Shown piece by piece: positions 46,748 to 54,357 of a stretch of 64,000 bases of DNA. Position 1 is the first letter of the stretch, and each line of letters opens with the position of its first letter. The notes beneath the pieces were generated by a model, which saw only the letters and a list, made by a program, of their open reading frames with translations, had not been told where the DNA came from and did no database searches. The translations under genes were made by a program, and so were the position numbers. The stretch spans positions 248,001-312,000 of the forward strand of contig CBDCYP010000001.1 of the NCBI GenBank assembly GCA_965224235.1, given 5' to 3'. This DNA is from G958295935 sp965224235. GTDB lineage: Bacteria; Chloroflexota; Dehalococcoidia; Lucifugimonadales; Lucifugimonadaceae.

Positions 46748-47098
46748 TGGTGGAGACGGGGGAGAGTCGAACTCCCCGTCCAGAAAGGGTTTTGCTTCGA
46801 CGTCTACGGGTATAACCGGTGGGATAGTTCTTACCGCTGCTGCTCCCTCCGGCAAATTTCACAGCGGCCAGCCGACGATCTTTGTCACCGGACATCGGCG
46901 TCACCGGTGAAGCGCCCCGGATTTTCAGCGCCTCATCCACTCCACCCAGGGTCAGGAATGGGGAGACGACGCTACTGTTTAAGCAGCGTAAGCGAGTTCT
47001 TGATCGCCTGTTATTTTTTCGCCGCCTGATTAACGAGGTTGACGGCCCCTCGACCCGCAGTCTGGCAATAAACCTCCCTGTCGAATCCACGCGTCCCC
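46748..47098 (-). ncRNA. ssrA: tmRNA (transfer-messenger RNA)
   Basis: Rescues stalled ribosomes with SmpB. The 351-base RNA starts GGGGACG with the conserved GGATTCGACAGGG following, and ends CGTCTCCACCA. The two ends pair as a seven-pair acceptor stem (one G-U), and a TTCGACT T-loop precedes the end. The tag frame reads GEKITGDQELAYAA and then TAA at about 46978-46981, so tagged proteins end in LAYAA. The CCA is encoded. The resume codon would be Gly (GGC) rather than the usual Ala. smpB lies just upstream on the same strand. Confidence 0.93.
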
Positions 47099-47259
47099 AT
47101 AACTACCGTTCAATCATATCTCCAACCCCACCACATCCGTCAAAGGCTGGCGCAAGCAAACGCCTGAGAGGAAGTCCAAATAGTAACGTGGAGGTCGTTC
47201 GAGGTGACAAGAGAGGCGCTCTGGCCGGAGCGAATAATCTGAGGTCTGACAGGCGGTCA

Positions 47260-47303
47260 GGCCAAAGGCGGATTTGAAACCCCGCCACTACGATCTGAAT
47301 CGG
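47260..47303 (+). repeat. Dispersed intergenic repeat, copy A
   Basis: Starts GGCCAAAGGCGG, has ATTTGAAACCCCGCC in the middle and ends ACGATCTGAATCGG. It matches the copy at 54284-54327 closely. It includes a short hairpin (GGCGG/CCGCC). It lies between smpB and ssrA. Confidence 0.6.
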
Positions 47304-47315
47304 CCGCGCAGTCGA

Positions 47316-47783
47316 TTAGTCGCCGCGGCGGGCCGCTCTCGCCATCTCGCGTTCGGCATCCCTGCGCCTGATCGTCTCCCGACGGTCGTATTGGCGTTTG
47401 CCGCGGCCCAACGCGATCTCGATTTTCGCCCGGTGATTTCGAATGTAGAGCCGCAGCGGAATGAGGGTCAGACGATCGCGTTCAACGGCGAGCCCAAAGC
47501 GGCGGATCTGCGACTTGTGCAGGAGTAACTTTCGGGGTCGGGTGCTGTCTTCCTCAATCGAATAGTGGCTCGCGCCCTTGAACGGGGCGATGTGCATGTT
47601 CAAGAGCGATATCTCACCGTCCCGCACCTGAGCGTAGGCTTCTCTGATATTGACGCGGCCTTCGCGCACCGACTTGATTTCGGCGCCGGTAAGGACGATT
47701 CCAGCCTCCGCGGTTTCGAGAATCGCGTAGTCGTAACGGGCGCGCCGGTTAGTGGCGATATCCCTGGTGATTTCGTCGCTCAT
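47316..47783 (-). CDS. smpB: SsrA-binding protein
   Basis: Binds tmRNA and delivers it to stalled ribosomes. 155 residues with the OB-fold signature: NRRARYDYAILETAEAGIVLTGAEIKS at the N terminus, INIREAYAQVRDGEISLLNMHI, then KLLLHKSQI and a basic C-terminal tail (RGKRQYDRRETIRRRDAERE). It lies immediately upstream of ssrA on the same strand, a logical pairing, and 21 bases after the ctpA-type gene. Confidence 0.96.
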   Translation of the reverse strand: MSDEITRDIATNRRARYDYAILETAEAGIVLTGAEIKSVREGRVNIREAYAQVRDGEISLLNMHIAPFKGASHYSIEEDSTRPRKLLLHKSQIRRFGLAVERDRLTLIPLRLYIRNHRAKIEIALGRGKRQYDRRETIRRRDAEREMARAARRGD

Positions 47784-47804
47784 GGTGCCGAATAACGGGG
47801 CGGC

Positions 47805-49133
47805 CTAGCGGTGCTGCAAGACGCCTGTCTGGAATTCCAGTTGCTCGATTGCGGCGGACATCTGCACGTCCTCGAAATCAGAGTCCCGCAGGGAGGTCGC
47901 ATCCGGAAATTCAACCACTACGTCAGGGGTGACACCCAGATCCTCCAGCTGACGGCCGTGCGGCGTGTACCAGCGGCCAGTGGTCAGATATACGCCGCCG
48001 CCGTTGCTCAACTCGCGCAGCAGATTCACGCTGCCTTTACCGAAGGAGTTCGTGCCGATAATAACCGACCGGCTATGATCCTGGAGAGCCCCCGCTAACA
48101 CCTCGGAGCCACTGGCGGAAAACTCGTCCACGAGCAGGACGAGCGGAATGTCCGGGAATTTACCGTTCGGTTTGACGTGCCAGTCCCGCCGTTCGTTGCG
48201 TCCATTCAACTCGTACGTAACCAGGCCGTCGGTCAGAAAATCGCTGGCGATGTCAACGGTTGACGTAAGCAACCCGCCGGGGTTCTGGCGCAGGTCCATT
48301 ACGATTCCCCTGACCCCCTGGGCCAGTAAATCGTCAATCTCCTCACGCAATTCCTGATGTGTTTCTGCCGTAAACGTATTTATCTTGACGGTCCCGAAAT
48401 CCGTCTCTTCAAGCAGGCGGGAGGTCACGCTCGGTTGCTCGATGGTTCCTCGAATAATTGTGATGTCCACACCGTAGAGCTCTCCCACGTGCCGGACGGT
48501 CAGAGTCACCGGCTCGCCTTCAGGACCCCTGATCTTGTTAACGCCGTCAAGAATGCTCCAACCTTCGGTGTCCTCGCCGTTGACCGCCATAATGAGGTCG
48601 CCGGCGCGGATACCGGCCCGCTCAGCCGGCGTGTTCGGCAAGGGCGCCACGATTATCAGCCGCTGCCCGTCGGGTGACTGATCGACCTGGGCGCCGATTC
48701 CGCTGAACTTCCCCTGAAAACTCTGCGTCTCCAATCGGAACGTTTCCGGCCGTATGTAAGAGCTGTGACTGTCTTCCAGCGCCTCGACCATGGCGTCGAC
48801 GGCGGCTTCAGCGAGAACCATTGGATCGACCTTGGACTGATCCACGTAGTCGTTGACGATGATGTTGTAGGCCTCCCAAATCACCTCGAGGCCGTCTGGG
48901 ACCACCTCGGGTAACGGAGCGGCCGGAATCGCCGTCGGTGTTGCGATTGTTCCGTCAGCAAGGACCGTCGCTTCGACAAGCGTGGACGCAGAATTGGATT
49001 CCCCGGAAAGAGCCGCCGGGTCAAGGACGACTTGCTCCTGTCCTCCGTCGCCGGAAGAACTACAGGCAACCGCCGCAGAAGCGGCTAGCCCAATGAGTAA
49101 TGACAGCAGGAGCGTTCGAAAAATCAGTTTCAT
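47805..49133 (-). CDS. Carboxyl-terminal processing protease (S41), lipoprotein
   Basis: Periplasmic/extracytoplasmic serine protease of the CtpA family. The signal peptide ends in a lipobox AAVAC (Cys near residue 24), then an acidic linker, a PDZ domain (GIGAQVDQSPDGQRLIIV to ERAGIRAGDLIMAVNGE) and the S41 core, with the nucleophile Ser in FSASGSEVLAGAL and the general base Lys in NSFGKGSVN. I use ATG 49133 (MKLIFRTLLL); GTG 49142 adds three residues. 442 residues, normal. Upstream of smpB on the same strand. Confidence 0.93.
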   Translation of the reverse strand: MKLIFRTLLLSLLIGLAASAAVACSSSGDGGQEQVVLDPAALSGESNSASTLVEATVLADGTIATPTAIPAAPLPEVVPDGLEVIWEAYNIIVNDYVDQSKVDPMVLAEAAVDAMVEALEDSHSSYIRPETFRLETQSFQGKFSGIGAQVDQSPDGQRLIIVAPLPNTPAERAGIRAGDLIMAVNGEDTEGWSILDGVNKIRGPEGEPVTLTVRHVGELYGVDITIIRGTIEQPSVTSRLLEETDFGTVKINTFTAETHQELREEIDDLLAQGVRGIVMDLRQNPGGLLTSTVDIASDFLTDGLVTYELNGRNERRDWHVKPNGKFPDIPLVLLVDEFSASGSEVLAGALQDHSRSVIIGTNSFGKGSVNLLRELSNGGGVYLTTGRWYTPHGRQLEDLGVTPDVVVEFPDATSLRDSDFEDVQMSAAIEQLEFQTGVLQHR

Positions 49134-49326
49134 TGCATCCACACAACCGTATCGCGAAAAGTCAATGATAAGTCTATGGGGATACGATGCGGCCCGTTTT
49201 TAAGACTTACCCAAGCGGCTCAAGACAAACAGCGGGCCGTCGGGAGCGGCGCATGCCGGTGGTTAAAGCCGCACAAGAAAGCCGTGGCCTGAGCCAAACC
49301 ACGGCCAAGAGTGTTCAACGGGCCAA

Positions 49327-49355
49327 AAACAGCTCTTCACCACGAAACCACACCC
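49327..49355 (+). repeat. 29-bp direct repeat, left copy
   Basis: Begins AAACAGCTCTTCAC and ends CGAAACCACACCC. It matches 51200-51228 at 27 of 29 positions, in the same orientation. The two copies bracket about 1.9 kb of accessory sequence. Confidence 0.65.
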
Positions 49356-49508
49356 GCCCAGTTTGGAGGACCGCCGGAGCATAAACGACAATCGTCGAAG
49401 TCGCGGCAATATACGACGGTTGGCGTTATTTGAGGCCTCAGGCTTCCTGCCCGCAGCCCCGACGCCGGTCCGAAAACCCCCTCCGGCGAGCCGTAGAATG
49501 GCTTACTC

Positions 49509-49628
49509 ATGGTGGAAACATCGCTGCTCGAGCCGTGGTGATTCGTGTTCCTCCTGATCGCCGTGCCGCTCGCGACGGCCATCTTCGGCGGCTTCGTATG
49601 TGCGGGCGTCGCCGTCGAGCCTGGTTAG
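49509..49628 (+). pseudogene. Possible small membrane protein broken by TGA
   Basis: The frame reads MVETSLLEPW, TGA, then FVFLLIAVPLATAIFGGF and VCAGVAVEPG before TAG. The segment after the TGA is a good membrane helix continuing the frame. A single base change (TGG to TGA) would explain the break. No homologue is known to me and it may be chance. Confidence 0.25.
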
Positions 49629-49916
49629 CTAAACGGCGCCCACCGCGACGTTCGGCCTGCTGCCGTGCGCAGTACTCTCGACTGCTCACTCGGTTCACGA
49701 TTACCCCCCCGTGTCGGGTAACCGCAATTACGAGGCGCATTCCCCGGCTCAATGACCAAAATAATAAGGTCATGCGCTGGGTTGACGGATTAGAACATTT
49801 GTGCTTATATCTTAACAACGACCTGCTTGCGACGCTCCAGGGACAGAGCCGCCGACAAGCGAATCGCTTCAGGCGAACCGCTGGGACAGTTCTCTGTTCG
49901 CCTGTGGCGCCTAAGA

Positions 49917-50053
49917 GGGTGTCTAAAAACAATTGTCATTCTGTCATTCTGAGAGCGAAGCCGAAGAATCTACTTTCAACGAGGCGGGCCAGCCCATACA
50001 GTTGACCCCGGACCGCCCGGTATTGCTCAGGACGGAGGGACTTATTAGACACC
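49917..50053 (+). mobile_element. MITE-like element 1
   Basis: About 137 bases with inverted ends GGTGTCTAA ... TTAGACACC. The interior has GTCATTCTGAG...GCGAAGCCGAAGAATCT, a motif I have seen repeated across Chloroflexota and other genomes, and then CAGTTGACCCCGGACCGCCC. It has no coding capacity. The second copy begins seven bases downstream in the same orientation. Confidence 0.7.
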
Positions 50054-50060
50054 TTCGAGA

Positions 50061-50291
50061 GGGTGTCTAAAGACAATTGTCATTCTGAGAGCCTGTGAAT
50101 AATTCCCCTGTAGCCGTCTTATTGAGACTGCTTTCAAAGCTAAATTGAGACTAACAAACCGCAGGTTTCGCAATAAAATCACAGGCTCTGAGCGAAGCCG
50201 AAGAATCTACTTTCAACGAGGCGGGCCGGCCCATACAGTTGACCCCGGACCGCCCGGTATTGCTCAGGACGGAGGGACTTATTAGACACCC
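50061..50291 (+). mobile_element. MITE-like element 2, interrupted by a nested element
   Basis: Same ends and interior as element 1 with only a few differences (for example GGGCCGGCCC for GGGCCAGCCC), but split after ATTCTGAG by a 98-base insertion. Without the insert it is about 128 bases. Confidence 0.7.
50090..50187 (+). mobile_element. Nested 98-bp MITE with 5-bp target duplication
   Basis: It has perfect 9-bp terminal inverted repeats AGCCTGTGA / TCACAGGCT. CTGAG is present on both sides (50085-50089 and 50188-50192), and element 1 shows the uninterrupted site. No coding capacity; it must rely on a transposase elsewhere. Confidence 0.8.
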
Positions 50292-50349
50292 CCTAACACT
50301 ACAGAGGGGGATGCTTTGCGGTATTCACATCTGAAAATTGGAGGGACCT

Positions 50350-50844
50350 ATGGCCTTTAAGATTTTCGCCGTTGCTCTGTGGGCAGCCTTGGTTCTGTGG
50401 TTTCAAGCGGTTCACGGGTACGTCATCGATCTCCAGTGGGAGTTCGCCGATCAAAACCCATGTCCCGTCAAGGTTCAGGAGGAAAATGGTTCTGTGACAA
50501 CGAGTAGTGGACGCAGTCCCGTGGTGCTCACTTTTGAGCGTATCCACGAGATACGACAAAAATATGACGACCTGTTCTGGCGTCAGCCCAACGTGATCTC
50601 TGTCGGCGAGGGCCGGTTTCGCAACCCGGACCGCACACCTTGCACCGGCCCTGGAGCGAAAAACGGCATCATCGTGGGGGTAACCGCAAAGGTGGACCAG
50701 AGCACACTTCCGGTTGCGGACCGTATACCCACAACGCTGGAGGGGGTGCCGGTGCAGATTCTAATCAAGGGGGTACCGACACTCTACCTTCCCGATCCAA
50801 CGCCGGGGGCGCAGGAATCTTCGGACGAAGGGAATGGAAGCTGA
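50350..50844 (+). CDS. Secreted hypothetical protein
   Basis: 164 residues. A hydrophobic N-terminal signal (FKIFAVALWAALVLWFQAVHG) is followed by an extracytoplasmic part with HEIRQKYDDLFWRQPNVISV, GIIVGVTAKVDQSTLP and LEGVPVQI. I recall this NVxxVG/LP-LEGVPV pattern as the N-terminal region of trypsin-like secreted proteases. The next frame, a decayed protease, overlaps its stop by one base (TGATG). The two may once have been one system, or one protein. It has a good GGAGGGACCT before the ATG. Confidence 0.6.
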   Translation: MAFKIFAVALWAALVLWFQAVHGYVIDLQWEFADQNPCPVKVQEENGSVTTSSGRSPVVLTFERIHEIRQKYDDLFWRQPNVISVGEGRFRNPDRTPCTGPGAKNGIIVGVTAKVDQSTLPVADRIPTTLEGVPVQILIKGVPTLYLPDPTPGAQESSDEGNGS

Positions 50845-51237
50845 TGACGACCCGACTAGGCTACCAACGTCCGCTCGTTAGCGGGCTGGGAATATACAGC
50901 GGAAGGACTGCTGACGAGGGGACTGACGACGAGAGCGTGGATTACGTCGGGGGCGGAACCCTCACCGGTTTGGCGACCCGAGAGCGAGACAAAAAGAAGG
51001 TCTTGGTAACCAACCTTCACGTCATGTCTGGCAGGATGCGGAACCCGGAGGGATGTACCAGGGGGACGTGCAGACGCCCGTGCAGACAGCCGACAAGGTG
51101 CGGAGCAATCTCCATTACGTTCCGGCAGTCTTCGGAACCAACGTGAATTAGGTCAATGTTGCCTAATGCGAACTTGACCAGGGCGTGGATGCGGAGTTCA
51201 AACGGCTCTTCACTACGAAACCACACCCCTAACTTTA
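50844..51237 (+). pseudogene. Decayed trypsin-like serine protease fragment
   Basis: It starts at ATG 50844 (TTRLGYQRPLVSGLGIYSG), with GGGTLTGLATRERDKKKVLV and TNLHVMSG, the catalytic-His region of chymotrypsin-like proteases. At about 51036 the frame slips by one base: the +1 frame continues AEPGGMYQGDVQTPVQTADK and VRSNLHYVPAVFGTNVN, then TAG, VNVA, TAA, CELDQGVDAEF. The Asp and Ser parts of the triad are gone. One deletion, two stops and a missing C-terminal half make it a pseudogene. Confidence 0.8.
51200..51228 (+). repeat. 29-bp direct repeat, right copy
   Basis: AAACGGCTCTTCACT then ACGAAACCACACCC; 27 of 29 match with 49327-49355. It coincides with the point where similarity of the protease remnant ends. 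Confidence 0.65.
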
Positions 51238-51276
51238 CATAACATATCTAGTGCGAAGTTAGGTAAGCAAGGCTCC

Positions 51277-51693
51277 CTACCGCATTGACCAAAGGTTTTC
51301 GTCCACCGCTATGCTCGCGCCCGCCGGTCCGGAAAATGGCATCCAGCCCGAGCCTTCGTTGGCTTCTACCATTCCGCCGTAGTAGATCCAGCGCGCGCCG
51401 TCGGGCGTCTGTCTCTGCGCGGCGCCCGTCTCCAGGTCGAGTTCCACAGCGCTGCCTTCGCATTCGACGGTGACTTTTGCCTCCGAATGGTCCGTCACCT
51501 GCAATGGCCTGGTCTCGAATAGGTTGTCCGGACCCACTTCGAACCGGTACCACGGTTCCAGGTTGCCCTTCATAAGACCGGCGCCTAGCGCATCCTGATC
51601 CAGGATCAAAAAGGCGTCGCTTTCGCAAGTGAAGAATGGGCGGCCGGGCAACTTGCCTAGGTCCAGTGGGTTCTCGGCTTCTGTCATCTGCAT
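51277..51693 (-). CDS. Hypothetical protein downstream of hflX
   Basis: I do not recognise this 138-residue soluble protein. It is beta-rich with many aromatic residues: GKLPGRPFFTCESDAFLIL, EPWYRFEVGPDNLFETR, GARWIYYGGMVEANEGSGW. No signal peptide. I place the start at ATG 51693 (MQMTEAENPLDLG) with GGATGGA about eight bases before. The frame is open back to TTG 51762, just after the hflX stop. Same strand as hflX, probably one transcript. Confidence 0.55.
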   Translation of the reverse strand: MQMTEAENPLDLGKLPGRPFFTCESDAFLILDQDALGAGLMKGNLEPWYRFEVGPDNLFETRPLQVTDHSEAKVTVECEGSAVELDLETGAAQRQTPDGARWIYYGGMVEANEGSGWMPFSGPAGASIAVDENLWSMR

Positions 51694-51762
51694 TTTGGTT
51701 CCATCCCGGGACACGTGATCAAGATCGATATCGGAAGCGCCTGGCAGGCGTCGCCATTCCAA

Positions 51763-52959
51763 TCAGAGCGCCGCCGCCGCCGGCAAAGGATCCATCGCAG
51801 TGGACAACTCTTCGTCTATCACCCGCCGCAGTTCGCTTATTCCCCAGCCTTCGAGGGCCGAGGTGAGCGCTACCCGGGTTACAGCCTGGCCGTCCTGCGC
51901 TGGGATCCTCGACTCAAAAGTATCAGGATCATCGGTAACCAGGTCCAGTTTATTTAGTACGAGGACTCGTGGTTTCTCGGCCAGGCCCATGTCGTCCAAC
52001 ACATTGTCCGCCACCTGAGCCTGTTCAGCCGCGTGCCGGTTACTAACGTCCACGACATGCAGCAACAGGTCCGCCTGATGCAACTCCTCAAGAGAAGCCC
52101 GGAACGAGGCCACGAGCACAGGCGGAAGCTTGTGGACGAAGCCGACCGTGTCGCTAAGCGTAGCTGGCGCACCGGATGGCAAGTACAACTTCCTGATGGT
52201 CGTGTCCAGCGTCGAAAACAACTGGTCCCTCGACAAGACCTCGCCGGAGACGAGACGGTTAAATACGGCGCTCTTGCCGGCGTTCGTGTATCCAACCAGT
52301 GAAACCAGTTTCGTGGCGCCGACCGCACGCTTGCTGCGCTGTTGAGCGCGTTGACTTCTGACCCTGTCCAGCTCGCGTTTGATCCGGGACAGCTTGCTCC
52401 GCACGAGACGCCGGTCGGTCTCGATCTGCGTCTCGCCGGGGCCCCGCGTTCCGATGCCCCCGCCGAGCCTCTCAAGGTGAGACCATTGGCCTGCCAATCG
52501 AGGTAGCAGGTATTCCGTCTGAGCCAGTTCGATCTGCAGTTGGCCCTCGCTGGTTCTCGCCCGCCGGGCAAAAACGTCCAGAATCAGCGCCGTCCGGTCT
52601 ATGACCTTGGCCTCAAGCTTGTTTTCGAGGGCGCGCTGCTGCGTAGGCGTGAGTTCGTCATCGAATATCACGGTGTCGATGTGATTCGAACGCACCGCGG
52701 GATTGAGGGCTTCCAGCTTGCCTGTGCCCAGATAGACCGGCGATGGATGGTTGAGGCGCTGCGTCACTCGACTTACGACGTTAGCGCCGGCCGCGTTCGC
52801 CAACTCCGCGAGTTCGTCGAGAGACTCGTCGAGGTCCCAAAGGTCGTCACTGCCTCGCACAGCGGCCCCGACAAGCATTGCCCGCTCTTTTTGCGGACCC
52901 GTGGGATGTATGGATTGTCGTCTGCTCAAATGGTCTGCCCTGCCCTGGGGCCTCTTCAC
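51763..52959 (-). CDS. hflX: GTPase HflX
   Basis: Ribosome-associated GTPase that splits stalled 70S ribosomes under stress. 398 residues: an N-terminal HflX domain (LGTGKLEAL, FDDELTPTQQRALE), the coiled linker with GGGIGTRGPGETQIETDRR, and the G domain with GYTNAGKS (G1), DTTIRK, DTVGFVHKLP (G3) and NKLD (G4). It starts with GTG. The C terminus ends in alanines. Confidence 0.95.
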   Translation of the reverse strand: MKRPQGRADHLSRRQSIHPTGPQKERAMLVGAAVRGSDDLWDLDESLDELAELANAAGANVVSRVTQRLNHPSPVYLGTGKLEALNPAVRSNHIDTVIFDDELTPTQQRALENKLEAKVIDRTALILDVFARRARTSEGQLQIELAQTEYLLPRLAGQWSHLERLGGGIGTRGPGETQIETDRRLVRSKLSRIKRELDRVRSQRAQQRSKRAVGATKLVSLVGYTNAGKSAVFNRLVSGEVLSRDQLFSTLDTTIRKLYLPSGAPATLSDTVGFVHKLPPVLVASFRASLEELHQADLLLHVVDVSNRHAAEQAQVADNVLDDMGLAEKPRVLVLNKLDLVTDDPDTFESRIPAQDGQAVTRVALTSALEGWGISELRRVIDEELSTAMDPLPAAAAL

Positions 52960-53414
52960 ACTTCTCCGAGGGTCTCTACGGCGGGGAGCAAAGCGGATCG
53001 GGAAGGCCGCGGCCTACGATTCTATAGGGATCGCCCTGGCGCCTGACGGTGTCGGCTTACCTGCGGGTAGGCTCCTGAGAGTTGTCGAAGGATGAATAAC
53101 CGGTCGAATCGCCATCTGGCGACCAACTGAAGTCGAAGACGGATGAGTTCAGGCAGCATACGGCGCAGGCACATCCAATCTTATAGTCTGAGCGCTGGCC
53201 GCAGGCTGAGTCCTGCTCCAGGAGCCTTACAGACGGACCCAAAGCTGTGTCTTGCCTTATGGGCTCACCGGGCTGCAGGCCATCGGCGCCAATAGGAACG
53301 GGGCGTCCGGTTGGTGATTTTGCAACGCCGGGTCCGTCTGTTAGTACTAGCCCTAACCGGTCGAGGGCTTGGAGTGGAGTCCGGCAACGGCTGCCACACG
53401 AGGAGATAGAAGAG

Positions 53415-54254
53415 ATGCTCGCAGATCTTTCAGGAAGGACGGCGCTGGTGACGGGCGGCGGCCAGGGCATAGGGCGCGGCATTGCGCTCAAGCTGGCCGA
53501 ACAGGGCGCGGACGTTGCGATCGCCGACATCAACGATGAAGGGGCCGTCGCTGTTGTGGATGAGGTGAAGGCGTTCGACCGCAAGAGCATCGCCGTACAC
53601 ATGGACGTTACGGATAAAGCCTCGGTAGACAAGTGCGTGGAGGACGTGATCGCCGGATTCGGGTGTCTCGACATCCTCGTAAACAATGCGGGGATAGGTC
53701 GGCTGGCAGGCCATGACGGGGGCGGTCTCGATGACGATTGGGAAGAGAACTGGGATGCCGTACTGGACATAAATGTGCAGGGCATTATGCGCTGCACGAA
53801 GGCAGTAATCGGCCATTTCATCGAACGGAAGTACGGAAAAATCGTCAACACTGCGTCAGGCGCCGGGCGAGGGCCCATATGGTGGGGGCCGCCAAAGGGT
53901 TCGGCCGGGATGAGCAGCCCGTATGGACCCTCAAAAGCCGCGGTGATCAGCTACACCCAGTACTTGGCATCCAGTTTGGCGGAACACAACATCAACGTAA
54001 ACGCGATCTGCCCAGGGCAAGTCTGGACTGCGTTCCACGTACCGTCCATTTCGGAGATGAAAAACAGGGACGCATCTCTCGCTGAGAAAGATATCCACGA
54101 GCTGTTCTCTGAAAATGCCCTTGACCTCGTCCCACTGGGGAGAGAACAGACGCCCGGGGAGATAGGCAATCTGGTGGCGTTCCTGGTGTCTGACGACGCG
54201 AGTTCGATAACGGGTCAGTCAATTCATATCGACGGCGGCCAAAGGATGATCTGA
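53415..54254 (+). CDS. Short-chain dehydrogenase/reductase (SDR)
   Basis: Classical NAD(P)-dependent SDR of 279 residues: TGGGQGIGRG (cofactor loop, about 12-21), NNAG, the catalytic Ser in NTASGAG, YGPSK (Tyr/Lys), and the C-terminal GQSIHIDGG. An Asp-containing VAIADIN after beta-2 favours NAD over NADP. ATG 53415 has AGAAGAG in front; the longer open frame to 53247 lacks family similarity. It lies before an enolase-superfamily gene and a CocE hydrolase, and may oxidise the sugar or alcohol that the dehydratase then uses. Confidence 0.9.
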   Translation: MLADLSGRTALVTGGGQGIGRGIALKLAEQGADVAIADINDEGAVAVVDEVKAFDRKSIAVHMDVTDKASVDKCVEDVIAGFGCLDILVNNAGIGRLAGHDGGGLDDDWEENWDAVLDINVQGIMRCTKAVIGHFIERKYGKIVNTASGAGRGPIWWGPPKGSAGMSSPYGPSKAAVISYTQYLASSLAEHNINVNAICPGQVWTAFHVPSISEMKNRDASLAEKDIHELFSENALDLVPLGREQTPGEIGNLVAFLVSDDASSITGQSIHIDGGQRMI

Positions 54255-54283
54255 GGACGCCGGCAACCCTGCCGACCGGGCGA

Positions 54284-54327
54284 GGCCAAAGACGGGTTTG
54301 AAACCCGCTTCACGATCTGAATTGTCG
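54284..54327 (+). repeat. Dispersed intergenic repeat, copy B
   Basis: It starts GGCCAAAGACGG, has GTTTGAAACCCGC in the middle and ends ACGATCTGAATTG; the counterpart is at 47260-47303. It lies between the SDR and enolase-superfamily genes and can fold as GCGGGTTT/AAACCCGT-type hairpin. Confidence 0.6.
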
Positions 54328-54357
54328 GCGAAATCGAGACAGAAGGACAGCCGGACG

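Larger units (their letters stand above)
49143..49916. other. Gene-poor region upstream of ctpA-type gene
   Basis: About 770 bases with no convincing gene. It holds one arm of a 29-bp direct repeat (49327-49355) and a broken membrane-peptide frame (49509-49628). The stretch TTACCCAAGCGGCT near 49207 resembles a class II tRNA D-arm, but no anticodon or T-arm follows. From 49690 on the composition becomes AT-richer. Confidence 0.5.

Noticed and set aside
46700..46750. Permuted tmRNA, because NNYNFAFA is encoded right after the CCA
   Set aside because: A normal one-piece tmRNA is present: its 5' acceptor strand and tag lie upstream on the same strand and pair with this CCA end. The Asn/Phe/Ala string is chance.
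49205..49290. tRNA (class II) suggested by TTACCCAAGCGGCT
   Set aside because: No anticodon arm, T-loop or acceptor pairing follows.
49509..49628. Second selenoprotein (TGA inside a small membrane frame)
   Set aside because: No redox motif, no hairpin of SECIS geometry and no known family; a TGG to TGA change is simpler.
49917..50291. CRISPR array
   Set aside because: Only two copies, each over 120 bases with inverted ends and nearly identical content; no spacers.
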